Below, in pieces: positions 13,126 to 20,435 of a stretch of 20,435 bases of DNA. The notes below the pieces were generated by a model. That model saw only the letters and a program-made list of their open reading frames with translations, made no database searches and was not told the DNA's origin. This DNA comes from an uncultured Pseudomonadota bacterium (GTDB taxonomy: Bacteria; Pseudomonadota; Gammaproteobacteria; Burkholderiales; SG8-41). The position numbers were made by a program, and so were the translations under genes. The stretch covers positions 1 through 20,435 of the forward strand of contig CAMPGR010000062.1 of NCBI GenBank assembly GCA_946885605.1. The letters run 5' to 3'. How positions within the stretch are numbered: the first letter of the stretch is position 1; the number at the start of each line of letters is the position of its first letter.

Positions 13126-14637
13126 TCAGGCTTCCTGCTCGGCCGCTTTCAGCCGCCAGGCGTTGGCGCGCCGGAAAACTGGCGCAATCAATATCGCGGC
13201 CGCCAAAATTAACATCGTCACGGTCATTGGTCTAGTGTAGAGGATCGAGAAATCGCCCGCCGACATCATGAGCGACTGGCGCAGCGCGCGTTCCATGAAA
13301 TCCCCCAGCACGAGACCGAGGATCAGTGGCGCCGCAGGGTAATCGAGCTTGCGCATAACATAACCGAGGAGCCCGAAGCCGCCGACGAGCCACGCATCGA
13401 ACAGGCGCTCATCCACGCTGTAGACCCCGACCAGCGACACGCCGAGGATCACCGGGTACAGGATGTAAGCGGGCAGGCGCAGGACCTGCGCGAAGAGCGG
13501 CACGAGCGGAAGATTGAGGATGAGGAGCATCACGTTCCCGATGTACATGCTCGCCACGAGGCCCCAGAAAATGCTCGGATGGTCCTGGATCAGCATGGGT
13601 CCGGGCCGCAGTCCCCACATGATGAGCGCGACCAGCAGGACCGCCGTCGTGCCGGAGCCGGGTATGCCTAGCGTCAGCAGCGGCACGAGCGCCCCGCCGG
13701 TCTCCGAATTGTTGGCCGCTTCCGGGGCCGCGACGCCCTCCACCGCGCCTTTGCCGAACTTCTCGGGGTGGCGCGAAACAGCTTTCTCGATGCCGTAGGA
13801 GACGAACGAGGCGATCGTGGAACCCGCCCCCGGCAGGACGCCGACGAAAAAGCCCACCAGCGAGCCGTTCAGGAACGCAAAGCGGCTTTGCTTCAAGTCC
13901 TGCCAGTTGGGCAGCAGATTGCGCAGCCCTTTCGGGACTTCGAACAGCTGGCCGCCGCCATTGCTCGTCAGGTTGGCGAGGACCTCGCCGATGGCAAACG
14001 TGCCGATCGCCACCACGACGAAATTCACGCCATCGACCAATTCCATGCGATCGAACGTGAAGCGTGCGTTGTCGGTGAAAAGATCCACGCCGATTGTGGC
14101 GAGCCACAGGCCGACGAACATCGAGAGGAGCGCCTTGATCATCGACCGGCCGGCGAGGAGCACCACCATCGAGAGCCCCATCGCCATGAGCCCGAAGTAC
14201 TCGGGCGGCCCGAAGCTCAGCGCGAACTGCGCGACCGGCGGCGCCACCAGCATCAGCAGCAGCACGCCTATCGTGCCGGCGACAAAGGAAGAAATCGCCG
14301 CGATGCCGAGGGCGGGACCCGCGCGCCCGCGGCGCGCCATTTCAAAGCCGTCGAGGCACGTGACGACCGACGCCGACTCGCCCGGCACATTGAGCAGGAT
14401 CGCCGTCGTCGATCCGCCGTACTTCGCGCCGTAGTAGATGCCCGACATCATGATGAGGCCCGAGGTCGGATTCATCTGCATGGCGAGCGGAAGAAGGAGC
14501 GCCACCGTGGCGGACGGTCCCAGCCCGGGCAGTATGCCGACCACGGTCCCGAAGAAAACTCCGATGAAGCACCAGAAGAGATTCATCGGTTCCAGCGCGA
14601 CGGCGAAGCCGTGCATGAGGCCGGCAAGCACTTCCAT
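13126..14637 (-). CDS. tctA: TctA-family large permease subunit
   Basis: A 503-residue polytopic protein, the usual size for TctA, with around ten to twelve hydrophobic segments. Two pseudo-repeated family motifs are present: ILPGLGPSATVALLLPLAM in the first half, and VLPGAGSTIASFVSYGIEK plus TLGIPGSGTTAVLLVALIM in the second, along with ILLNVPGESASVVTCLDG. It forms the transmembrane channel of a proton- or sodium-driven tripartite tricarboxylate transporter with TctB, fed by the periplasmic TctC. The AGGAGG site of this gene overlaps the tctB stop codon, and the two genes are 9 nt apart, so translation is probably coupled. TctC follows 23 nt downstream. Confidence 0.95.
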   Translation of the reverse strand: MEVLAGLMHGFAVALEPMNLFWCFIGVFFGTVVGILPGLGPSATVALLLPLAMQMNPTSGLIMMSGIYYGAKYGGSTTAILLNVPGESASVVTCLDGFEMARRGRAGPALGIAAISSFVAGTIGVLLLMLVAPPVAQFALSFGPPEYFGLMAMGLSMVVLLAGRSMIKALLSMFVGLWLATIGVDLFTDNARFTFDRMELVDGVNFVVVAIGTFAIGEVLANLTSNGGGQLFEVPKGLRNLLPNWQDLKQSRFAFLNGSLVGFFVGVLPGAGSTIASFVSYGIEKAVSRHPEKFGKGAVEGVAAPEAANNSETGGALVPLLTLGIPGSGTTAVLLVALIMWGLRPGPMLIQDHPSIFWGLVASMYIGNVMLLILNLPLVPLFAQVLRLPAYILYPVILGVSLVGVYSVDERLFDAWLVGGFGLLGYVMRKLDYPAAPLILGLVLGDFMERALRQSLMMSAGDFSILYTRPMTVTMLILAAAILIAPVFRRANAWRLKAAEQEA

Positions 14638-14646
14638 GGCGGCCTC

Positions 14647-15141
14647 CTAGAACCCGAGCGGCCCGGCGGGCAGCCGGAGATTGAGGAGCTTCACGAACAG
14701 CACCCAGAAACTCAGCGCGGAGCCGAACGCGACCGCGAGCGCAGCGGCAAACGAGCGGCGGTAGATGACGCGCACAAAAACGAGCATCAACACCACGAGG
14801 GCCGTGATGAAGCCGAGCGGCTTGATGAGCGCGACCGCGATCATGAACGTGGCCCAGCCGGCAAGCACCACTCGCGTGCCGGCCCAGTTCGTGCGATGCA
14901 CCGGTTCTCCGCGGACGATATCGTAGGCATGGGATGCAAGATAAAGACCGGAGAGGGCAACGATCGCGACGCCGATCCAGTACGGAAAAAAACCCGGTCC
15001 TGGCCCATCCCGCGTCATGTACTCCCACGTGCGCGATTCGAGGATGATGAAGACGCCGAGCGCGATGAGGATGGCGCTGCACACGACCTCACTCCGGTCG
15101 AGCGACCTCCATGTATTCTCTTTCTGTCCGGCGGTCTGCAC
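14647..15141 (-). CDS. tctB: TctB-family small permease subunit
   Basis: A 164-residue TctB protein with four hydrophobic segments, the usual topology: about residues 20-34, 51-70, 90-125 (two) and 130-155. It has the GPGPGFFPYWIG loop typical for the family after the first segment. It pairs with TctA in the cytoplasmic membrane. The start is GTG 15141, with GAGGAGG 4-5 nt upstream. It is 40 nt downstream of the VOC gene on the same strand, which suggests that the operon begins further upstream and not at tctB. Confidence 0.9.
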   Translation of the reverse strand: MQTAGQKENTWRSLDRSEVVCSAILIALGVFIILESRTWEYMTRDGPGPGFFPYWIGVAIVALSGLYLASHAYDIVRGEPVHRTNWAGTRVVLAGWATFMIAVALIKPLGFITALVVLMLVFVRVIYRRSFAAALAVAFGSALSFWVLFVKLLNLRLPAGPLGF

Positions 15142-15181
15142 CGGTCCTCCTCTCTTGGTGGTATCAGCGCTCTTCGCCGCT

Positions 15182-15580
15182 TCAATTCCCCGCTGAATCG
15201 GGTTTCTTGTAGCGGCCGACCGGTACGAGTTCGGCCACCGTCCCGCCCGGTGCGCGGAACTTGACCGGGATGACGCCCGGCTCGCTGATGATCTCGCACC
15301 CGTATTTCAGAAGCTCGGCGGCGCGCTCCTCCAGGTTCTCCACCTCGATCGCAAAATGATGGATGCACGGACCCTCGCCGGAAGCCCTGGACTCCGCCGA
15401 TTCCGTTCCTTCGTCATACTTGATGAGCGTGAAATCGAGGGCGCCGTCCGTGAGGTGGCGCGAAAGGTGATCACGCGTTTTCCGGGTTTCGACTTCACGG
15501 AAACCGAAGACCTTCTGATAGAACTCGGTGGTCTTGTCGAGATCCTCGACTTTCAGGGCTAGATGGACAATGCGGTTCAT
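15182..15580 (-). CDS. VOC-superfamily (glyoxalase/epimerase-like) protein
   Basis: A 132-residue single-module VOC protein. Two beta-alpha-beta-beta-beta repeats are visible: the first starts RIVHLALKVEDLDKTTEFYQ, the second HHFAIEVENLEERAAELL and ends with APGGTVAELVPVGRY. Candidate metal ligands are the His of VHLAL (residue 6), the second His of IHHFA and the Glu of AELV, as in glyoxalase I and methylmalonyl-CoA epimerase. The reaction is unknown; an epimerase or lyase acting on a carboxylate intermediate would fit the surrounding genes. Forty nt separate it from tctB and 39 nt from the ModA-like gene. The Shine-Dalgarno site is weak. Soluble. Confidence 0.85.
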   Translation of the reverse strand: MNRIVHLALKVEDLDKTTEFYQKVFGFREVETRKTRDHLSRHLTDGALDFTLIKYDEGTESAESRASGEGPCIHHFAIEVENLEERAAELLKYGCEIISEPGVIPVKFRAPGGTVAELVPVGRYKKPDSAGN

Positions 15581-15619
15581 TTCAGGACTCTGCCGGTAAA
15601 CAATGCTTGGTAAGCCGCT

Positions 15620-16324
15620 TCAAGGCTCCACCTCGAAACCCGCCGCCGCGAAGATGGGCCGGGCGGCAGGTGCTGTCAGGCGCGCGAGGAATTCCCGCGC
15701 CGCGCGGGGCTGCTGCGCCCGTACCGCAAGACCCGCGGAATACACGGTCTTCGCCTGCAGTTCGTGCGGCAACGGCCCGGCAAGTGTAACACCTTTGTTC
15801 GCGAGGATCTCCGTGATCTGGGTGATGCCGAGCTCGAGGGCGCCGCTGCCCGAGGCGAGCGCACCCATCGCCGCGTAGCCGTTCGGAAAGTAGCGCATGC
15901 GCGGCCGCACCTCGTCCGCGATGCCGAGCCTCTCGAGCACTGCCATCACGACTTTTCCGGCTGTCGCCACAGCGGGATCCGGGCATACGATGCACGTGGC
16001 GGCCAGCATGTTGCCGCGCAGCGCGGGGATGTTGGAGACATTGGGCAGCGGCGCCCCGGCACGCACCGCGACGCCGGTGCCGACGCGTCCCAGGTCGCCG
16101 CGCGGGCCGGGCACCACCCAATCTTTCGCGGTGAGCTCGTCGATCAGCGCGGCGGTGAGGATGACGATATCAGCCGGTTCGCCCGCGACGAGTTTCGCCG
16201 CCATCGCGCCGACCGCGCTGAATTCTGCGGTAACGGTATGCCCGGTATCGCGCTCGAAAACCGGCGTGATTCTCTCGACTACGGCCTGCGCAGCACCGCC
16301 GCTCAATATTCGTATCGTCGCCAT
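15620..16324 (-). CDS. ModA-like substrate-binding-domain protein without signal peptide
   Basis: A 234-residue type-2 periplasmic-binding fold, nearest to the ModA/molybdate-binding branch: MATIRILSGGAAQAVVERIT at the start, then FERDTGHTV, AGEPADIVILTAALIDEL, and GALELGITQITEILANKGV. Family members bind oxyanions or small acids after export, but this protein begins in the first strand with no hydrophobic leader, and no ModB or ModC is in the window. AGGAA lies about 8 nt before the ATG. Signal-less proteins of this kind sit beside Bug and amidase genes in related genomes as far as I recall, so a cytosolic role is possible, for example ligand sensing or an enzyme on the same fold. The function is open. 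Confidence 0.8.
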   Translation of the reverse strand: MATIRILSGGAAQAVVERITPVFERDTGHTVTAEFSAVGAMAAKLVAGEPADIVILTAALIDELTAKDWVVPGPRGDLGRVGTGVAVRAGAPLPNVSNIPALRGNMLAATCIVCPDPAVATAGKVVMAVLERLGIADEVRPRMRYFPNGYAAMGALASGSGALELGITQITEILANKGVTLAGPLPHELQAKTVYSAGLAVRAQQPRAAREFLARLTAPAARPIFAAAGFEVEP

Positions 16325-16385
16325 CCAAAGCGTTCCTGGTTGTCGGTTGGCTTTGCGTTCTATGGGTGCTCGCGTCGAGCCTGAA

Positions 16386-16586
16386 TCAAAACGGCTCGCG
16401 CGGATAGACGGGCGGCACCGGATCGACCCGATTCATTTCCGCACCGAGCGCGCGCTCGATTTCCTCCATCGCTGCAAGCAGCGTGGAGAGCCGCAGCCGC
16501 ACGTTTTCGATGTCCGAGTCCGGTATGCTGAGTCCGAGCAGCCCGGCCATCTCCCGCAGCTGTTGAGCGGTGAGTGGCCTCGTCAT
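16386..16586 (-). CDS. AtzG-like small partner of the amidase
   Basis: A 66-residue protein. The sequence opens with TAQQLREMAGLLGLSIPDSD, followed by ENVRLRLSTLLAAMEEIERA and a PPVYPREPF tail. This layout matches the AtzG-like / DUF4089 family: small helical proteins that bind AtzE-type amidases much as GatC binds GatA. Its ATG overlaps the amidase stop by 4 bases (ATGA), so translation is coupled and a stable complex is likely. In the cyanuric acid operon AtzG is needed for AtzE folding; here the order is enzyme first, partner second. A longer open frame passes through the amidase gene and is not real. Confidence 0.75.
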   Translation of the reverse strand: MTRPLTAQQLREMAGLLGLSIPDSDIENVRLRLSTLLAAMEEIERALGAEMNRVDPVPPVYPREPF

Positions 16587-18091
16587 GTGCCAGCCGTTTC
16601 TTCGCTCTTCAGGAGCTCGCGCAGTATACGGTCGAGTTGCGGATGCCGCGTATGCCATTGCGTTGCCCGCTCGTAGGCATGGCCGATGCGATAAACCGTT
16701 TCCTCGGCGAACGGCCGTCCCGCAATCTGCAGCGACAAAGGCAAGTCGTCGCGCGTAAAGCCCATCGGCAACGCAAGCGTCGGCACGTTGGCGGTGCCGA
16801 AAGGATGCGTGCTGATGCGGCGCAGGATGAGCCGCTGGGCAATGTCCGCCTTCGATTCCACTTTTTCGCGCGCGTCGTCGATGAGCGCCGGCGGCCTCAA
16901 GCTCGTCGGGCACAGCAACGCGTCGTGCGCCTTCAGCGCATCGAGGATCTGGCCCCGCACGACGGCGCGCGCGCGCATCGCACGGCTGTAGATCGCGGCC
17001 GGCACGAGTGCGGCTGTTGTCATGCGGGTTCGCGTACCGACGTCGAAATCGTTCCACCTCGAACGCAACAGCGGCAGGAACATCGAGGCGACATCCGCGT
17101 CGGACGTCATCATGTTGAGCGGAATCGCGTGCTTCGCCCACGGCAGCGAGACGACGCTCACGTGCGCGCCGAGATCCTTCAGCACGGCAAGCGCCGCATC
17201 GAACGCCTCGCGCACTTCCGGATGCACGCCTTCCGGCCAAGCCATCTCCTCTACCACGGCAAGCCGCAGTCCCCGCACGCCGGCATCGAGATTGGCCTCG
17301 TAATCGGGAACCGCGCGGTTACTGCTCAGGGGATCGTTTTCGTCGAATCCTGCGATGGCGCGCAGGAAGAGCGCATTGTCGGCGACCGTGCGTGTGATCG
17401 GCCCGATCGTGTCTGCGGTCCAGCCGTACATCACGCCGCCGTGCCGACTCACGCGGCCATACGTCGGCCGCAGCCCCACTGCGCCGCACGCGGCGGCGGG
17501 CCCGCGCACCGACCCCCCGGTATCCTCGCCGAGCGATCCCGAGCAAAATCCGGCCGCTGGCGCTATGCCCGAGCCGCTCGACGAGCTGCCCGGGTTGCGC
17601 GCCGGATCCCACGGATTGCGCGGCTGGCCGTAAGGAAAGAAGTTGGTGCCGCCCTTGCCGAACTCGTGCAAGTTCTCCTTGCCGATCAGGATAGCGCCGG
17701 CGTGCTTCAAGCACGCGATGACGGTTGCGTCGAAATCCGGCACGTAATCCGCCATTATTTTCGAACCGACGGTCGTACGGATGCCGCGCGTGCAGAGCTG
17801 GTCTTTGACGCCAAACGGAATGCCGTGCAGCGGGCCGCGATACCCGCCCGACGCGATTTCGCGTTCGGCTTGCGCAGCCGCCGCGAGCGCCTGATCCGCG
17901 CAGACGGTGATGTACGCACGCAACACATCGTCATAGCACGCAATGCGCTCGAGATAAGCCCTGACGAGGTCGACCGGTGAGAGGGCGCGGCTGCGGATGA
18001 GTTCCGCCTGCCGCGTGACGCTCAGGAAATGGAGATCGCTCGCGCTCGACATGAACATGGGAGCCGTGATTGCAGTCGTCGATTCTAGCAT
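16583..18091 (-). CDS. Amidase-signature-family hydrolase (AtzE/GatA-like)
   Basis: 502 residues from ATG 18091. The Ser-cisSer-Lys triad is complete: Lys96 in HGIPFGVKDQ, Ser170 in NPGSSSSGSG, and nucleophile Ser194 in GEDTGGSVRGPA, with the spacings 74 and 24 expected from FAAH and malonamidase. The enzyme should cleave a C-N bond of an amide or a carboxybiuret-like compound in the cytosol. The start is uncertain: GTG 18124 has no Shine-Dalgarno site; ATG 18091 has AAGGAA at a long 12-nt spacing; ATG 18058 lies 23 nt after a TAGAAT box. The AtzG-like gene overlaps the stop. The gene is the head of the leftward cluster and is divergent from the second tctC. Its substrate is unknown, but the partner and transporter genes suggest a carboxylated amide. 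Confidence 0.88.
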   Translation of the reverse strand: MLESTTAITAPMFMSSASDLHFLSVTRQAELIRSRALSPVDLVRAYLERIACYDDVLRAYITVCADQALAAAAQAEREIASGGYRGPLHGIPFGVKDQLCTRGIRTTVGSKIMADYVPDFDATVIACLKHAGAILIGKENLHEFGKGGTNFFPYGQPRNPWDPARNPGSSSSGSGIAPAAGFCSGSLGEDTGGSVRGPAAACGAVGLRPTYGRVSRHGGVMYGWTADTIGPITRTVADNALFLRAIAGFDENDPLSSNRAVPDYEANLDAGVRGLRLAVVEEMAWPEGVHPEVREAFDAALAVLKDLGAHVSVVSLPWAKHAIPLNMMTSDADVASMFLPLLRSRWNDFDVGTRTRMTTAALVPAAIYSRAMRARAVVRGQILDALKAHDALLCPTSLRPPALIDDAREKVESKADIAQRLILRRISTHPFGTANVPTLALPMGFTRDDLPLSLQIAGRPFAEETVYRIGHAYERATQWHTRHPQLDRILRELLKSEETAGT

Positions 18092-18199
18092 GGCATACGT
18101 GCGTTCCTTTTCGGGCGCGGACACGCGCGCTAAGATAGCGGAAGATGGCGAGCAGCGCCGTTGACCGCATCGTCATACACCCAAGCGAGGAAACCTGAA

Positions 18200-19198
18200 A
18201 TGAAGAGCCTTTCCGGTGTGCATTCCCTGACCGTCCGCTGCGTTGCCCTGCTCTACGCGCTGCCGCTGTTCGCGCCGGCGATCGCGCACGCGCAGTCTGC
18301 CTGGAAACCGGAACGCACGGTGGAGGTCGTGGTCTTTGCCGCGCCCGGCGGCGGGAACGATAAATCGGCCCGCGTGATGCACAAGATCTGGCAGGAGACC
18401 CGGCTCGTTGACGCGATCGTGACGAACAAGGTCGGCGGCGGGGGATCCCTTGCCTACACCTACGTCAGCCAAAAGACCGGCGACGCCCACCACATCGCGA
18501 TCGCGCAAGCCGGCCTCGTCACCAACCACATCACCGGCCGGAGCCCCCTGCACTATTCCGACTTGACGCCGCTCTCGTTCGTAGGAAGCGAACCGGTCGC
18601 GCTCGCGGTCCGCGCCGATTCCCCCTACAAGACGCTCAAGGAGTTCGTCGAGCAGCTGAGGAAGGACCCCGCTTCGCTCTCCATCTCGGTCGGCAGCACG
18701 CGCGGCGCGATCAATCACTTCACCGTTGCGCGGCTCGCCAAAGCGGCTGTCATCGACCCCAAGCAGCTCAAGATTCTCGTCTTCGGGGGCGGCGCCGAGT
18801 CGGTCACCAACCTGCTGGGCGGGCATATCGACGCGATGGTGCAGGCGGTCAATAACGCCATCCCGCATCACAAGGCGGGGAAGATGCGTATCCTCGGGCT
18901 CTCCACGCCGAAGCGCTCGCCCGGCCTCCCCGATGCGCCGACGTTCCGCGAGCAGGGCTACGACGTCGTGATGGAAGGCTGGACGATCTTCGTCGGCCCG
19001 AAAGGCATGACCCCGGCGCAAGTCGCGTACTGGGAGGGCGTCTTCCGGAAGACGGTCGAGCATGACCTGTGGAAGCGCTACCTCGAGTCGAATGCGTGGG
19101 AGTGGGGTTACAAAGACTCCCGGGAGACGCTGGCGTATCTCAAGAAGGACCACGAGCAGTCGAAGGCGCTGCTCACCGAGATCGGGCTCGCCAAGTGA
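18200..19198 (+). CDS. Bug/TctC-family periplasmic binding protein (second copy)
   Basis: A 332-residue Bug protein. The signal peptide (charged start, hydrophobic VALLYALPLFAPAIAHA) should be cut after residue 31. The mature part has VEVVVFAAPGGGNDKSARVM, the VTNKVGGGGSLAYTYV loop, and GGHIDAMVQAVNNAIPHHKAG. The usual PGG of the second loop is VGG here. The ATG at 18200 follows AGG nine bases upstream; an upstream in-frame TTG would add residues before the signal peptide and was rejected. It is not the close duplicate of the copy at 12131, as most aligned positions differ, so it probably has another ligand. No TctAB follows; the amidase gene overlaps its stop by 4 bases. It probably shares the TctAB permease of the neighbouring operon, which is inferred. 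Confidence 0.92.
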   Translation: MKSLSGVHSLTVRCVALLYALPLFAPAIAHAQSAWKPERTVEVVVFAAPGGGNDKSARVMHKIWQETRLVDAIVTNKVGGGGSLAYTYVSQKTGDAHHIAIAQAGLVTNHITGRSPLHYSDLTPLSFVGSEPVALAVRADSPYKTLKEFVEQLRKDPASLSISVGSTRGAINHFTVARLAKAAVIDPKQLKILVFGGGAESVTNLLGGHIDAMVQAVNNAIPHHKAGKMRILGLSTPKRSPGLPDAPTFREQGYDVVMEGWTIFVGPKGMTPAQVAYWEGVFRKTVEHDLWKRYLESNAWEWGYKDSRETLAYLKKDHEQSKALLTEIGLAK

Positions 19199-20435
19199 AC
19201 AAGTTTTCCGCAGCTGAAGCCGCGGCCGCGATCGCCGCCGGGAAACTCAAGTCCGAGGCGCTCGTCGCCGCCTGCCTCGAGCGCGTCGCGCAACGCGAGG
19301 AGCAGGTTCGCGCGTGGGCTTATATCGATCCCGAATACGCGCTCGAGCAGGCGCGGAGCCGCGACCGCGAGAGGCCAAAGAGCCGCCTGCACGGCATTCC
19401 GGTGGGCGTGAAGGACGTGATCGACACTTGCGACATGCCGACCGAATACGGCTCGCCGATCTATCGCGGTCATCGGCCAGCCTGCGATGCCGCGTGCGTC
19501 GCGCAGGTGCGCGAACTCGGCGGCGTGATCCTCGGCAAGACAGTGTCCACCGAATTCGCGACGCGCCACCCCAACAAGACGCGCAACCCGCGCAATCCCG
19601 CGCATACGCCGGGCGGTTCCTCGAGCGGTTCCGCGGCGGCCGTCGCGGACTTTATGGTGCCGATTGCGTTCGGCACCCAGACTTCCTCCTCCATCGTGCG
19701 CCCGGCGGCATTCTGCGGCGTCATCGGCTACAAGCCCACGTTCAACCTCATCAACCGCGCGGGCCTCAAGTTCCTCTCCGAGTCGATGGATACCCTAGGC
19801 GCGCTCGTGCGCACGGTTCCCGATGCGGCGCTCATCGCGGAGGAGCTCTCCGGCATGGCGCCGACCTCGTTCGACGGCGTCGCCACATTGCGGCCGCGCA
19901 TCGGCCTCTGCCGCACGCCCTATTGGAACGAGGCCGATGCCGCCACGCAGGCAGCGGTCGAAGCGGCGGCGCGCAGGCTGGCCGCCGCCGGCGCGCGGGT
20001 GAGCGAAGTCGAACTGGACAGCGAGTTCGGCGCACTCGCCCAAACGCAGATTGAAGTGAGCTCCTACGAGTTCTTTCGGGCGCTCACGCACGAGCGCACG
20101 CGCTTTCCCGAGCTCATATCTGAAAGCCTCACCGCGCGCATAGTCGCCGGAGGAAAGGTGACGCGGGCCCAATACGAAGCGGGGCTTGCGCGCACGTCGC
20201 GTTGCCGCACCCGCATGGCCGACATCTTCCGGGAATTCGACGTGCTGCTCGCGCCCAGCGCGCCCGGCGAAGCGCCGCGCGGCCTCGAACGCACGGGCGA
20301 TCCGGTCTTCGGGCTCATGTGGACGCTCATGCTGCTTCCCTGCATGACGCTGCCATGCGGCACCGGGCCGAACGGCTTGCCGCTCGGCATCCAGCTCGTC
20401 GCACCCCGCGGCGCCGACCCGGCGCTCTTCCTCGC
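19195..20435 (+). CDS. Amidase-signature-family hydrolase (partial, runs off right edge)
   Basis: 413 codons from GTG 19195, open at the window end. The GTG overlaps the tctC stop (GTGA), so the pair is translationally coupled. Lys73 in LHGIPVGVKDVID, cis-Ser142 in PGGSSSGSA, and nucleophile Ser166 in FGTQTSSSIVRPA form the triad at the family spacing. Unusually the two glycines before the nucleophile (TGGS in most relatives) are serines. The region after it (GVIGYKPTFNLINRAGLKFL) and the C-terminal part with LLPCMTLPCGTGPNGLPLGI are typical for amidases. It is not the same type as the amidase at 16583, and no AtzG-like partner is visible before the edge. Cytosolic; the amide cleaved may be what the coupled Bug protein binds. 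Confidence 0.88.
   Translation, partial: MNKFSAAEAAAAIAAGKLKSEALVAACLERVAQREEQVRAWAYIDPEYALEQARSRDRERPKSRLHGIPVGVKDVIDTCDMPTEYGSPIYRGHRPACDAACVAQVRELGGVILGKTVSTEFATRHPNKTRNPRNPAHTPGGSSSGSAAAVADFMVPIAFGTQTSSSIVRPAAFCGVIGYKPTFNLINRAGLKFLSESMDTLGALVRTVPDAALIAEELSGMAPTSFDGVATLRPRIGLCRTPYWNEADAATQAAVEAAARRLAAAGARVSEVELDSEFGALAQTQIEVSSYEFFRALTHERTRFPELISESLTARIVAGGKVTRAQYEAGLARTSRCRTRMADIFREFDVLLAPSAPGEAPRGLERTGDPVFGLMWTLMLLPCMTLPCGTGPNGLPLGIQLVAPRGADPALFL

Noticed and set aside
13768..15264. Long plus-strand open frame of 498 codons antisense to tctA and tctB
   Set aside because: Charged, low-complexity translation typical of the opposite strand of GC-rich genes; tctA and tctB on the minus strand are clear.
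18145..18198. 17-codon open frame ending one base before the tctC start (18200), a possible leader peptide
   Set aside because: No convincing Shine-Dalgarno site, no attenuator-like structure, no codon bias towards any amino acid.
1..20435. CRISPR arrays, tRNA or rRNA genes, insertion sequences, prophage or toxin-antitoxin genes
   Set aside because: Looked for repeats, cloverleaf-like sequences, transposase motifs and small toxin-like pairs; none seen.

Overview
The window is GC-rich DNA with mostly Shine-Dalgarno-led genes, very likely from a betaproteobacterium of the Burkholderiales type. The main reasons are the two Bug/TctC-type periplasmic binding proteins, a TctA/TctB pair, several amidases, and the LemA + GIDE-domain gene pair. 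This taxonomic call is inferred from gene content; there is no rRNA in the window.

Left part (1-7.2 kb). A LOG-family nucleotide hydrolase and the start of a glutathione S-transferase read leftward. Divergent from them is a rightward run: an HdrC-like iron-sulfur protein, an HdrB-like CCG-domain protein, a CinA/YfaY-type protein, LemA, a membrane GIDE-like protein carrying a textbook EF-hand, an alpha/beta hydrolase, and an orphan DctP-like protein with no signal peptide. Three of these rightward genes (LemA, hydrolase, DctP-like) are preceded by the same TA(C/G)AATCGC box; in the last two it lies exactly 8 nt before the ATG, which suggests leaderless or near-leaderless transcripts.

Middle and right (7.2-18.1 kb). 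All genes read leftward. From upstream to downstream they are: amidase, an AtzG-like small partner, a signal-less ModA-like binding protein, a VOC protein, TctB, TctA, TctC, MmgE/PrpD, an AidB-like acyl-CoA dehydrogenase, a decayed acyl-CoA ligase, then FrnE and a small coupled membrane protein. From the amidase to MmgE/PrpD the gaps are 4 bp overlap to 61 nt, so this looks like one catabolic and uptake operon for an amide or carboxylate substrate. A second TctC gene and a second amidase, overlapping by 4 bp, leave divergently at the right end.

The most striking feature is the FrnE (DsbA-family) gene at 7438-8091. It is intact and has its own Shine-Dalgarno site, except for a single in-frame TGA exactly where the first cysteine of the CPWC active site should be. 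The resolving cysteine is kept and is the only cysteine in the protein. That is the signature of a selenocysteine UxxC redox motif, although a nonsense mutation or read error is not excluded, and the neighbouring ligase is clearly a pseudogene.
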